From Whitmania pigra (Eukaryota > Annelida > Clitellata > Hirudinida > Haemopidae), in NCBI GenBank assembly GCA_021613335.1, contig JAJTWR010000044.1, forward strand, positions 2,934,001 to 2,998,000: DNA of 64,000 nucleotides, in the 5' to 3' direction. Under the pieces are notes generated by a model. It did no database searches. It was not told the origin of the DNA and saw nothing but the letters and a program-made list of their open reading frames with translations. Positions 52,310 to 64,000 of this stretch are shown in pieces. A program made the translations under genes and the position numbers. Position 1 is the first letter of the stretch; the number at the start of each line of letters is the position of its first letter.

Positions 52310-52640
52310 GATTCCTACAACGAAATATTAAAGTTTACAAACTTTGAAGCCCTTTTCAGAAGTTACAGAAAAAAAGTTCAAAAATACTGTCAAAGCCCAA
52401 TATAATTTTTGCATTGAGATGAAGAACCACTCAAAAAAATGCATGTACAAAAAGCAGCAGTACAAAATTATGACATTGGCTCAAGGGATATACATAAGGG
52501 ATAACATCCCACTCTCTTCAGTTTGTGTGGCTTGTTAATTAATTCCCTCTAATCCTGAGATAGTAGTGCCCATAGGCACATACAAGTTGCAATCAAAGTT
52601 AATTTTGTCTAATTAGAATTTTCACTATATTTATGAAATT
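52310..52640. other. 5' flank of the zinc-finger gene
   Basis: AT-rich sequence without a recognisable gene. The promoter and leader of the - strand zinc-finger gene should lie here. Confidence 0.35.
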
Positions 52641-52649
52641 TTATTCCTA

Positions 52650-53575
52650 GTCTAATATTCAAATCTTGGGATATCAAATTGGTTTTTGTGGCTCTAGCAC
52701 AAATTGGTCATTGTTTGGTAAAATCCCTATTCAAAACTACATTTCCACTCAAACAGAAGTGGCATATCTACATTTTGAATGGTTTTGTAAATTACAAGGC
52801 TCCAGGTCTTACAAGTTGGATGCCGTGGTTGTTCAATTTGAAAGGAAGTTTCAAGACTTCAAGAACTTAGAAGCACTATTCAATATCCTCAGTTCTCTAT
52901 TTAGTACAGAACCTGACTCAGCTCCAGTGAATATACAGTTGGAGCTGCTTATCAATCATATTATGATCTGAAGGAGAAGTTCAAGTCATTTCTTCTGCTG
53001 AAGTTTTGTGGACGTTTGCCAGCAACATTTCCATACTTAAAAAACTTTGTTGTCAAACATTTGTCCCTATTTTTGGGTCCACATGCATCTGTGAGCAAGT
53101 GTTTTCTTGACTTAAAATAAAGAAGTTTACAGGTTGAGGGTGACTGAGAGCAATCTGAATGTGATCATGTAAATCACAACAGGTAAACTGATTCCACAGA
53201 TAATCATTCACAATTGTGAACAGTTACATATTACTCATTAATTACAATTGTACTCTGTACAATACTCAGATTGTATGTAAATTAAGGTCCTTCTTCTACA
53301 TAATTATTATGATAGGTAACAATACATTAAACAATACAATAAACTTTTGTTGAAATGATTATGAATAAGATCTTATTACCAAATTATAAATAATTAATAA
53401 TAATTTCATAGTTTCCGTCACATGTTAAACTTCTTAACATGAAATACATTATCTTTAATTCATATTTCCATGTGATGTAAAGTGTAATTGTAGTAAGAAG
53501 TTTATATATGATAACATTAAACTTTCCAATGTGGCTCCCTTAGAAAATGTTTGCCCACCCCTGCTCTAATTCATC
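52650..53575 (+). pseudogene. Decayed hAT transposase of the GTF2IRD2/ZBED-like type
   Basis: The 52666-52971 frame contains FERKFQDFKNLEALFNILSS followed by PFSTEPDS-like residues and NIQLELL, typical of the middle of GTF2IRD2-type hAT transposases. Downstream, in other frames with stops, are remnants of the C-terminal STxxCEQxFS dimerisation motif (about 53075-53120). GTTTGCCCACCCCTG at 53551-53565 resembles a hAT end. CTCTAATT just after it and CTCTAATC near 52547 could be an aged target duplication. The element is clearly dead. Confidence 0.6.
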
Positions 53576-56500
53576 CAAAATAATCAAAATTTTCATTTTC
53601 AAGGTTTATAATTGGCGAAATTATTTAATTTTCATTGAAAGGTTTGTATTACTCAAATTTACGTAAACCTTCTTTAGTAAGAAATTCTTAGCTACATTCA
53701 TTGTAACTCCAGATTCGTCTTCTCCTTCCAGATTTTCCATATCAAACCATTCTTCCAGGTGCAGTTTGAGCATCTTGTTGTTGCACAGAAAAGAGCCTAG
53801 AAATTTGAACAAGCCTACCAACTTTGTCAAATTCAAGCCTTGTGTAAAGAGTCAGTCCAGCCAAAGAGAAAATATGTGTGGTTCCAGAACTTGATGGAGA
53901 AAGTGTAAAGATTTTTGACATCACAGTGGCAGAAAAGCTTTTCCTTCTCCATCAAAAGTGACTTTAGCAACTTTCAATACTTTGAAGGTACCAATTTCAT
54001 CTTGAGTTTATCTTGAAAAACAAACTGTCATATTTGGTTTCAAATGCAGTCATTGCAGAGATCATGCCCATCACTAAAGTAGCTAGAAAATCTAGTTGAT
54101 AAGAGATAAGCTGGTTACAGCATCCATGGACAACATTCATCCAAAACTTCTTTATTAGACAAGGGCTGAAATTAGAGAAGCTTAGGCAAATTTGTTTAAG
54201 AAGTCCTTCAACAGATGATGCCTGTGAGAGTTATTTAGGGAAGTGCATGACTGGGTTGACAATGAGAAAGCAGTAAATACATAACAGTTATTTTTGTAAT
54301 AAAAAATGATGAGAAGACAATATATTCAGATTCGAGGAAAAATTTAAAAAAGGACCATCGAAATTTGGATATTGATTTAAAAAGGAAGTAGCGGCTTATC
54401 ACACACACGTTAGTCTTCTTAAACCACTATAACTAAAATTTTATGTCGCGGTAACATAAGTTCAATTCGATCAATCACTTCTATGAAACATTAGGATCAT
54501 TTTTTAAAATGGCGACAAAGAATTTATCAGATCCCGAACGGCCATATATTGATTTCACTTACTTCTTTAATTTTACAAACAAAAAGTCTAACAAGAACTA
54601 GGTATATATTTAATTATCCAACAAAGGATTTTCCAAAACGCGGATCAAAATAACGCCCGCAAACCGTAACAAATGCACTGAGTAACAAGGTAATGACATT
54701 AGCTGTGTCTAAGCCCTTTTTAAGTAAAAGATTAACATTTCAGAATTCTTTGATTTACCTTAAAAAGGATAACATTATATAAGTGTAATACAAGGATCAC
54801 AGTGATTTTACAGTTACATTGTTAATATCAAATCAACAATAAAAAAATACACAAAAACCACGTTATAAAATATTTACATTTATAATTTGTTTTGAAATTG
54901 TTAACGGAATAAAATGTGTTCATCTTTTTTGGTCAGGATTGGTTTGTTCATGATTGTTCCACAAGTGGAGCGTGGGGAATTAAAAGGTTAATCATGATTT
55001 TTTCTCATTTAGGTCACAAAATTATTTTTTACAAAAACTGTTATGTACTATTTGAAGAGCTAATAAACAACTCTAAAATAAATATTTGCAAGTTAATCTA
55101 AACTATATATATTAATATATAATAAAACTTAATATTTTTGGCGTTAAAATTTGCCAAAACCGCTATTTTTAAATTTTGTGATGCTAATTGTAAAACGTCT
55201 TATAGAGGAAATATTTTACAGTTATTTATGCGTTCCAGGCATCTTTAAATTGTAAAACAGAGTTCTGTTTTTGTGATAGTATCTATGATAGCTAAAGGCT
55301 ATGTAGCTATATGTTGAGCAGCAGATCTGCTATGCTCATATGATGAGAACAGCCCAATGTTCCATTTGTGGAAAATATTCATAACAAATGAGAATGGAAT
55401 TGATGTAATTTGGCTATGATGACGATCGATAATAAGATTAACAATAAGTTGTTAAATAATGATTTTCTTTTAGAGTTAACAGTGTGAGCACACCTGAAGA
55501 TAGTAGGCTTGGGAGATCGGTTCACTACCATATTTGATCTATCATTGTTGATTTGCTAAAACACGAATTATTAGAGCAAGTCGTAAGTTTAAAAAATTTA
55601 ATAGGTTCGCATATTTATGGATTGAAATAATAATTCTGCAAATAAGAATTTAGTGAGTGATTCAGTTTTATTTTCTAACTTGACTTGTTTCATCCTTCCC
55701 AGCATGTCCTTTTGGTATCATCCTGCAGCTTTCATTGATTGGAAAAAGCAAGAATGACAAGAACAATGCTGGCAAGAAGCAAATTACAACAGAATCTCAA
55801 CCACAGGCCTTCCAAATTTGAGCCCATTAAGGAATGGATTAAATTATCTGGCTAAGGTGTTAAAAGCTGACAGTATTCACACGCGCATTTTGACAAATTT
55901 GGCCAAGTTCTGTCAAAGTCCAGAAACGAGTGTTTGGAGTTTCAGCTGAACATCTTCAAAGTTCAGAGAAAATATACTTCAGACCTTGCGTCTCAACAGG
56001 AAGCCTGTTCGATTTGGCCATACCATCCACATTTTAATTAGCTATTACAAAGCTTGTGGGAACAGCCATGGTTGAAATTTTCCATAACCCTTACAGAAGG
56101 GGAAGATGGGCTAAATAATTTAGATGCATGTTTGCGTTTGCATTGGCACGAGTGAGCTGACTAAGTGTCTAAATTTGAATGATACCAAACACGATTAACT
56201 CAATATACATATCAATTAAGTAATTGTGTCATGGGCAACCCGATTGTTATTATACCCAACTTGTTACTCAAAACTGATGTAAAATAAATCAGAATATTGT
56301 CATAAGTTGTTCTAGGCAGACCCCAATCCCTTATTAACCCTTGAAATGATTTATGATGGAAGTAACAGCAGCTGTTATATCTGAAGAATAGTTATTAAAA
56401 TATCTTAAAATAGTCGTAACTTGTTTATTTTTCTTGGATTTCTGACGATGTTAAGAATTATATTTTCTCAAATATGAATAAAAATATATCTAGAGCTGCA

Positions 56501-57199
56501 GAAAGGGTTTTAATTACTAGCTGAAATAGAAAAATCTCAAGAGAATTTGCCTTTTTATTTACTTTGCGTAACTTTGCTGACCAAATAAAAACCAGTTTAC
56601 CTCTCTAGTAATTGCCAATATATTTTATTTTCTTGTTAATAAGAATTGATTTGCTGTTATTGCGGACCTGTTCCTGATAACAAAAATATTTTCGTAAGAA
56701 TGTATATGATACAGCTATAAATAAGAATAAAAATGTATATCTAGAGCTGCACAAAGGTTCCAACTGTTGAGTTTGTCATAACTAATGTCTGATGATGGAA
56801 TAAATACAAAGTTGTATCAGAAGGTTAATGTAGTTTATTTAAACTAAATAAACATCTAAGAAACGACTAAGAAACTACGTAAGAACTCGACTCGACGAAC
56901 TACACGACAACGGCAATCAAAACAGTTTAGAACTAGCTAAGCGTCCCCAGACAACAAAACATAGATACATATATCATATTAAATCACACATAGTTTAAAC
57001 TCAACACCAACAATCACAAATAAAGAGAATTAATTACTACTTGAAATTTCAGAATCTCAGAAAGTCAACAGAAAAATGTAACACACCTCGTCAATCATTG
57101 ATCTCGCTTTTAATTCTCAAGAAGTCCTTTATCTCTGAAACTTCTTAAAAAATGCAGAGCAAAATGAGTTAAAGCAGATGTCTAGTCTCTATTTTTAAT
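53576..57199. other. Gene-poor stretch with unresolved relics
   Basis: The - strand of 53600-53950 has open frames interrupted by stops (for example KFLGSFLCNNKMLKLHLEEW), looking like a decayed coding copy I cannot name. 54370-57190 is AT-rich with scattered simple repeats. I find no splice-consistent coding exons or RNA genes. Confidence 0.35.
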
Positions 57200-57335
57200 A
57201 AATTGTAATATTTAAACAGCGTTTTCGGGCAGTGCAGGCTGGGCCCCGAATAAGGCGCATTACAACCGTTACCATTACCGCCGTGTGCGAGAACGCTACC
57301 AATTCGACTAACCTGCACGTCAATTAAACGCGTCC
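57200..57335 (-). repeat. tRNA-derived SINE copy
   Basis: On the - strand it reads GGTTAGTCGAATTGGTAGCG, then a B-box-like ATTCGGGGCCC and CCAGCCTGCACTGCCCGAAA. This is the same block order as at 36563-36760 and 19660-19850. Confidence 0.6.
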
Positions 57336-58757
57336 AAAAGTTAGCAAAAGTCTTAGCTTATGATATGAAAGTAATTGCAGCTTATTACAATCTAATTATA
57401 CATAAAATAATACAAACAGAAACCGAATTCTCAAAACTTTAATTAGTTCAATTTCCAACGGTCTCTTCCAGCCAAATGTTTCATAAGATATGTTGCCCAG
57501 AGTTTAACTCTCCCAACTGGCGAAAATTTCCTTGACAGTCAGTCAGTTCAGTGCCAGTCGAAGAGTTGTTCTCTACAACAGCGCTAATTTTGAATGAGAA
57601 AAGGTAATCGTTAATGGCTTAAAAACCAAACCACATTTATTTTGATTACGATAATTATGCAACATTTAGTTGACTTTTTTCACTGGATTATAAACAGTCA
57701 TGACTTTTGTGTTTTTTAAATGTTTGTCGGTGAGTATATGACCATGTGATTTATTTTGATATTTATTTATGTTTTGTTTATTTATTTTCATATTTTAAAT
57801 CCTTAATTTTTGTATTGATTTATTGTATTGATCGTTGTTTTTTGAAGTTTTGTCTCATCTCATTCACATACTTTACTTACAATTTTTCTTAATGTCTTCT
57901 TTTTGACATGAAACTTTATCGAGATTGCTGGAAAATACCCCTCCCCCAGTACCGAATTTAGGCATGGCCAGGATTTGCCACAATGTATGGCCTCCACAAT
58001 TAAAATCTTTTTTTATTGGATGGGGCAAGACTGGCGGGCGCGTGGCTTGTGGGCTTCCGCCTGGGTAAATCCGGCTCCCACTTTTGGCAATAGCTTGCCC
58101 CCACTAGAAACATCCGGAATGATCCTGCATAAACTGAACTCAAGCTGATAAGCGAAAATTTATCCTTACGGTATACTTTTGTGTCCATTGTCCTATGCCG
58201 GGAAAATCGCGCTTAATTAATTAAAAGGTTGTAAATGACATGACTAGAATGCAACTATTCAGTGAATAACGAGTCATTTAAATGAAGAAATGACCTGTGA
58301 GGAATGTGAGAGCTCTATTGCGAACAAACAATTTTAATGAGGCAAGCGTTCTTTCATGCAACAATTATATCTTTTTCTAACATTTTATTAGAATGAATCC
58401 CATCCACGTTGTGATGACAACTTGTTTGAATAAGAATCTTAATTAACATCTCTACGTTAAAGATAACCAAAAGCAAAAGTAGAGAACGTGTGCGTTCAAA
58501 TACAACTTATGACAAATTTAACTTAAAATTAATTTTAATTTTTATCATACTTAATTTAATTTAACAATGTTATAGCATTTCGCCCGCTATTGCGCTTATT
58601 AGTTAGAGAAGCCAATTATTATAAAAGGCAAATGACAAGCTTTTGTTATGGAACTATGGACTTTAGTATGTTTCTTAATTAAAAGCTGCACGTACGACCT
58701 ACTAACAGTAGATGATATAAAGTCTTGCCACACCATCTAATTGACCAAACATCATCG
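57336..58757. other. 5' flank of HAAO with an unidentified GC-rich relic
   Basis: 57935-58110 is GC-richer (ACTGGCGGGCGCGTGGCTTG, GGTAAATCCGGCTCCCAC) than its AT-rich surroundings and looks like a transposon relic of unknown type. The promoter and leader of HAAO should lie near 58650-58757, but no clear TATA box was found. Confidence 0.35.
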
Positions 58758-61700
58758 ATGAAGGACCTAGTAGTTACAAACGTTGACAAATGGATTATAG
58801 AAAACAGAAATCGATTTTTGCCTCCCGTATCTAACCATTTTTTGTGAGTTTTGAGTTCATTATATCAAGTTCTATACTAGAGGTGGGGTTAAATTTATTT
58901 GAAGACACTCTCATGGTCAGCTGACCGTAATGTTCGTTGGAGGACCCAACTGCAGGTGTGACTTTCACATCCAACATGGAGAAGAGGTAACAGTAATAAC
59001 AAACTTTCCAGTCATAACCGGAATAATGTAAAGATAATTATATTTTAATGAGTACCAATTATATGAATTGATTTATATTGAGAAATGTAATTAACAATTG
59101 ACTTTACTTTTATTTATTAAGTTAACACTTTGCAGCACAATAATTATAATCAGTGGTTTTATTCATTATAAATAATCATTTTCGATTTTCAGTTTTTCTA
59201 CCAAATGAAAGGCAAAGCTATACTAAAATTATTTGTTCGTGGAAAACATGAAGATGTCGTCATAAACGAAGGAGAGGTCAACAATTGGCTACAAGTACGA
59301 GTTTCATGAACTTCTAATATCCATTATGTTTTTAGGTTTTCCTGTTGCCTGCTCGAATTCCTCACTCTCCTCAGAGGTTTCAGGATACGATGGGGCTGGT
59401 GCTGGAAAGAAAAAGAGCTCCATGGGAATATGATATACTGAGGTTTGTGTTACTAAACAATGCGTTACTGTTTGTATCAGTGATGGGCAAATCAAATCGC
59501 GATTTCGGCAAGGTTACGATTCGATTTGAACGTTGTTGTATTCGATTTTGACCTCCGCGATTTTGATTTTATTCGATTTGCAATTTTTTTCGATTCTATT
59601 TGAAAAGTAAATCGAATCTCCAGATTTGTGGAGCCGCCGTTCATTTGAACCAATTATAGGAGTGAAATTCCACTACTTTGATGAAGGCTTTCAACTGAAA
59701 ACAAAGACGGCTGCATACAGACACTTTGGGTCAAAACACACAGGAAAAAATATTTGTGTAGCTTTTGAGGAAATACCGCCAGAGTATGGAATGCAGACAT
59801 TGGATATGTTGTTACTGACAATGCCAGAAACATGCCTTCACAATATTTTCAGAGGGCCAGGTTTGCGTTTGATTGTACGGAAGATAAAAGTGAAATGAGA
59901 GAACGTGATGAGGCTTCAGAGCCATTGAATGACATTGATAAAATTTTGGGCAACTGGGTCACGCTTTCCGAAACTACAACGACTTGCTCGTAGACTTCTA
60001 AGCATCCAGGCATCATCTAGAAGTGTGGAGAGACTGTTTTCAATTTCAGGTGCTTTTGTCTCTTTTGTCTTTGCAAGAAGAAATTGATTGTCAGCGTCAC
60101 TGTTGCTGTTGAGGGAACATAGAACTGATCAATGGGTGTGGCCCACCCTCGAGAACGTCAGGAGTTTGGGCCGAAACGTTTGATGACGGGGCAATCCTTG
60201 TCGGTTAGTTCCGCGGTAGGAGTTTCTAAGTTCTCAAACTGGGTTTAATGATAATTTTTTTTAAAACGGTAATAAAACTGTCATAAATGAATGTTGGCTG
60301 TTGATTTCATTGTGTTGTTTTTCACGAAAAAATTTGCGAAGTTACGGTAGCAATAAATTTTTGAAGATTTGATTTGATTTGAAATTTTGAGATTTGGTTA
60401 TTGAGATTTGATTCATTTTACAAATGATTTGAGATTTGACCATGGAGATTTGATTTGAGATTTGCCCATCACTGGTTTGTATAGGTCGTGGTTGTGCAGA
60501 GTTCACCTTGTATAACCATAATGAAATATGAAATATATTCATGAACAATAAAGGTTGTTAACATATTGAAATGATTTTTCAATATTAGATTTTTCGTCAA
60601 CGATGGGCAGATGCTGCAAAAGGATATTTTATATGAGACGACCTTCCACTGGGACAACGTGAATACGGATATGGTGAAGTGCCTAAAAGAGTTTGTATTA
60701 TTTATTTATTAATGAATAGGTTGTGTATTTAACCCTTTTTGTGATATAAATTAGAAAATCAAATTTGGATTTAATTGGCTAGTGAAGCGCTCATGAAAAT
60801 CTTGATGGTGGGAAGATTACTCGTAAGCTACCGATGTTGTTAGCAGCACTCTTAAGGAGTATTACAGATACCAACATTTTGTTGTAAAAGTATTGACAAT
60901 ACCAATACCAACAACGGCTTCCCAAAGTATTGGTACCTCGAGTATCACGTGGCAAAGAGTATCGCCTTGTATGGCATTTCGCTATTGACGACAAAAAGTG
61001 TCGGTGATTAAAATATATAAGACAATTATTTTCAATGTAATGTTCACTATTTTAAAAGTGTAAAAACCTAATTTGCTAATTATTTATTAAATTCGCTTCC
61101 AAGATTCGCTGAAAGCGAACAGTGTCGTACAGGAAAGCCTGAAGAAGGTACGAATGAACTTTGATTGAAAACATCGTTGAAAGTTTCATGATTGTTGTGG
61201 GTGGTAGGTCGCTCGTTTCATTCTCCATTCGAAGTGAGCACGTGCGAGTTTGAACAACCTAAAAGTCTTCAAAGTTGGATTAAATTAAACGAGGAAATTA
61301 TCAACCTGAAAGGAAGACTGGAACTCTTTGACACGGAAATCTTTAAACATAAGGTATTCTTATGTCGTGATTTTGTCAGTATTCTCTAAAATTATGAGAT
61401 GAGCGCTAAACTTAGTAAAGCCTTTCACTCAACCATATAATGAAATAATGAAGTATTCATCGTTTAACCTGCCATACCAAGAAAATATTCTGCTACTTGA
61501 TTCTCACGTTGTATTTGTTAAGGTTTGGATAAACAAATTGATTTAAAAAAAATTGAAACCCCAGATTTGAATGCTTGATTTCGTTCACACTCGGAACGTT
61601 TTAAAAGCTTCAATTTAGATCGATTTTTATGCTTTAGAAATTGTTCATATGTGTTCACTGGAATTAGCTATTAATTTTTAAATTCTCGTGAATTTACGCT

Positions 61701-62092
61701 TCAATAAATTAAAACAATGATGTCAGAAAATCAATTCTCACCCAATATGGAATATTTCAGATCTTCGTCTATGGAACAGGCAGCCACAAATATTTTGACA
61801 ATAAAGCTGAGACTTGGCTCTTTCAATTGGTTTGATCATTACTGTTCTGATTCTTACGATTTCAACTGATCGCAACAATTAATGCAGGAAGGAGAGTCGA
61901 AAGTAATTGTATCAGACCAAGAGAAACATTTGCAGAGGCACGATGATCTACTTCTTGAAATTGGCTCCAGGTTTTGGCATTAATTTTCACAATTAATCAA
62001 ATTCAGCAAACTTTAAGTTCTAGTTTTTACCCAGCTGCCAAATAGTCCAGAACGAAGGCTGTTTTCTGTTAGTTTGCTGTCAGCATCCGTGA
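58758..62092 (+). CDS. HAAO: 3-hydroxyanthranilate 3,4-dioxygenase, ~287 aa, 10 exons
   Basis: This cytosolic Fe(II) dioxygenase of the kynurenine pathway opens 3-hydroxyanthranilate on the way to quinolinate and NAD. Exons: 58758-58843, 58905-58986, 59193-59276, 59336-59442, 60589-60694, 61104-61147, 61208-61353, 61761-61829, 61888-61970 and 62035-62092. The cupin motif [20 protein letters not shown] gives Fe ligands His and Glu plus a substrate Arg. [15 protein letters not shown] gives the second His ligand. EQCRTGKP and the C-terminal [11 protein letters not shown] fit the family, and the human length is 286. Exons sum to 865 bases, one too many: exon 5 ends in phase 0 at GTATTA while exon 6 needs phase 2. 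A one-base excess in the TTT before that donor would explain this. A hAT element fills intron 4. Confidence 0.93.
59478..60474 (+). mobile_element. hAT element, 997 bp, in HAAO intron 4, with perfect target duplication
   Basis: The ends are CAGTGATGGGCAAATC and the inverted GATTTGCCCATCACTG. The flanking 8-bp duplications GTTTGTAT (59470-59477 and 60475-60482) are identical. The subterminal regions are rich in GATTTG/CAAATC repeats. Internal fragments of hAT transposase remain: 59626-59898 ([12 protein letters not shown]), and near 60005-60050 [17 protein letters not shown], the C-terminal dimerisation motif. Stops between them show it is non-autonomous. Confidence 0.92.
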
Positions 62093-62501
62093 ACAGCAAC
62101 ATCAATCAAATCAAAACTTTATTTTGAATGAAATTTTTAACACTCAAAATTTAATCCCAAAAACATTAAACTAATTTCTAACCACAATATTTTTGAACAT
62201 TTTCTGGACTTTGTTAATTAAAACCAATTCGAGACCAATCGTCCGTTTGGAGATGAACTCAATTTCAGATTCCCAATCATTCAAACCGAATGCAGAATAA
62301 ATAAATGTTAATTCAATCAATCGTTCTAATTACAATTAATTACAATAATTAAAATTGTCAAAAGTCAACTGCGAAGTTCATTCAAATGAAAAACGTCAAA
62401 AAATTTGATTAAAACCAGAGAAATTCTCAAAGCAAAGTTCAAGTAAAACCAAATTCAAGAGATAACAATGCAACACGTAATAACAACGTTCAACAAGAAC
62501 C
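62093..62501. other. Intergenic between convergent HAAO and the CCCH gene
   Basis: Only ~410 bp separate the two stop codons, so the 3' untranslated regions may meet or overlap. The sequence is AT-rich with repeated AATTACAATTAAT motifs near 62330. Confidence 0.5.
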
Positions 62502-63599
62502 TCACTCCTCGATTTCTTGGATGGCCGCCAAATCATTTGGTGATTCTGATCTATCTGAAATCCTCGTCGATTCGATTGGACTAAATCGACCACCGCTGGA
62601 TTCAATTGGAGAATATGAACTGAGAGACATGCCTGAGTCGTTACTTGGAGTATAAGGACGTTCACTTGGCATTTGGGAATTCAGAAGAGTCTCAGAAGAT
62701 ATGAAGGGGCTTTCTTCTTTCGGTAGTTGGTGAATGAAGTTGCATCGTGCACCGTAGGTGCAGAGTCCATGATTGAAAAACTCCCGACACAATTCCGTCC
62801 TATACCTGACAGTTTATAAATTTAACGTTTTTGTTTTTCTATTTTTTCACTTGTTATTGTCTATTTTTCTTACAAATTAATTAAATATTTGTTCAATCGA
62901 CTTCAACAAAAATTATGTAAAGATACCTTGGATGTCTGAGAATGGGTCTCAACTCATGATAGCCATGTGCAAATTGACATTTTTTGCCGTAAGGACAAGA
63001 GCTGTTCTCCATAAACTTGCGACAGAGTTCAGTTTTATACCTCTCCTTGTTAGTCTCATTGAACCCGCCTTTGATTGGAACTTCAAGAGATGGCTTGAAG
63101 ATAGAAAAATATAATATAATGAGTTGAGGTGTCAATAAAACGACCAAGGGACAAAAGAGAATTATACCTTCAGGGGAAACTTCGACTTAGATTCAATTGG
63201 TGGCAAATGATTTTGAGCGCCAGATTTTGAGGCCAAAGATTTCGTTATTAATTCGTTAAGACTCAATTTTGCTTTATTTAGCGTGGAATCCTATAAATAT
63301 CCAAATAATAAAGATTAAGGGAGTTAAACAACTATCGAAATAAAAGAGATTTAACTAACAAACGAGATAAGACTTAAATGAACTACTGTATCCTAATTAA
63401 TCGACATAAGAGAAATACATGAAAAACTCATGAAAGGTATTACCTGGACTTGTTTATTAGCTTGTTCGATAGCTTTCAGAGCCTCAAAAGTCAACTGCCG
63501 GATGGAAAAGCTCGATGAAAAGCATGACTGAAAACTTTCATTTGACCATTTCTTGCCTTGGAAGTGAGAAATTCTCAAACAATTTTCGCCGGAATGCAT
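62502..63599 (-). CDS. ZFP36L1: Tandem CCCH zinc-finger mRNA-decay factor (ZFP36/TIS11 family), 249 aa, 4 exons
   Basis: Members bind AU-rich elements (UAUUUAU) in mRNA 3' untranslated regions and recruit the CCR4-NOT deadenylase. Exons on the - strand: 63444-63599, 63168-63290, 62927-63093 and 62502-62805. Phases agree and the sum is 250 codons with the stop. Finger 1 is [20 protein letters not shown] then KCQFAHG, finger 2 is [19 protein letters not shown] then RCNFIH. The 18-residue linker includes the typical [11 protein letters not shown]. The intron at 62806-62926 splits the second finger's leader (RYRTEL). The C-terminal part is Ser/Pro-rich with SP sites (YSPIES, FSPIES), possible kinase and 14-3-3 targets, and ends AIQEIEE. 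Which vertebrate paralogue it equals cannot be decided. Confidence 0.92.
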
Positions 63600-64000
63600 T
63601 GTGTCGCTAATTTGACTCTAACAATTTCTTTTTAAAATAAATTAAAACAAATCCTTCAGTTCTTGAAAAAATTTGCAGCGTTCACGTTAAACCTCCAAAG
63701 ACGAACGAGTTTTGAAGGTGCGACCAAATACTATGAAGGAACTCTACCAAACAATCCCAATACAGTTTCAGAGAAGCTGCAATAACTGTAAGATTGGGAT
63801 CCATTCAATTTAATTTATTGTATCCCTCTTTCAAAAAAAGTTTTCAATTATGTACAAGCAGAATTCAATATTTTGTCATTGGAAATTTATTTAACTACTT
63901 ACTTGAATAAAAACGAAATTAATGATTTTTTTTAGTTTTTCAAGCTTAAATCAAATCAAGAAATGGTTTCTTATAACATTCAAAGCCCGATTTTTTTCTC
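63600..64000. other. 5' flank of the CCCH gene
   Basis: AT-rich sequence upstream of the - strand ATG. The promoter is expected here but no motif is clear. No other gene is seen. Confidence 0.4.

Overview
This window is AT-rich nuclear DNA from a multicellular animal. The evidence is split genes with short GT-AG introns, metazoan gene families (Furry, a microtubule-associated MTUS-type protein, ZFP36 CCCH protein, HAAO, MRI1, LIPT2, a QSER1/PRR12-type protein) and a heavy load of DNA transposons and tRNA-derived SINEs. Short introns and diverse hAT and Mutator-like elements point to an invertebrate, possibly a deuterostome such as a tunicate. The sequence alone does not fix the phylum.

Left part (1-9243) is a transposon nest. 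Two copies of one Mutator-like element family with ~180 bp inverted ends are present. One copy (1-391 plus 5652-9243) keeps the DDE transposase exons but has lost the protease part. The other (678-5393) has lost the DDE exons but keeps an Ulp1-like protease fused to a PHD finger. The second copy sits in telomere-like G-rich repeats inside a small inverted-repeat element (392-5651), which itself interrupts the first copy.

9932-13220 (+) is a 12-exon gene ending in a DUF4211-like region (QSER1/PRR12 family), followed by a ~1 kb tandem repeat. 14935-15548 (+) is a two-exon gene for an unrecognised secreted, Cys-containing protein with basic and GKR cleavage motifs and a TATA box just upstream. 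16644-17381 (-) is LIPT2. 17900-19870 is a patch of transposon relics: a LINE fragment, a hAT deletion derivative with perfect target duplication, and a SINE. 20528-22000 (+) is MRI1 of methionine salvage.

23254-41077 (-) is the giant Furry gene (more than 35 exons), with a hAT MITE, a SINE and several minisatellites in its introns. A ~500 bp CAT microsatellite follows. 43198-48728 (-) is an MTUS1/2-type coiled-coil gene, and 51278-52309 (-) a C2H2 zinc-finger gene. 52650-58750 is mostly decayed transposon sequence with no gene I can name. 58758-62092 (+) is HAAO (kynurenine pathway) with a ~1 kb hAT element in an intron. 62502-63599 (-) is a tandem CCCH zinc-finger mRNA-decay factor of the ZFP36/TIS11 family, convergent with HAAO.

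The genes are independent housekeeping or developmental loci; I see no operon or functional cluster. Exon limits were read by eye from splice sites and reading frame. Where the sum of exons is divisible by three this is stated.
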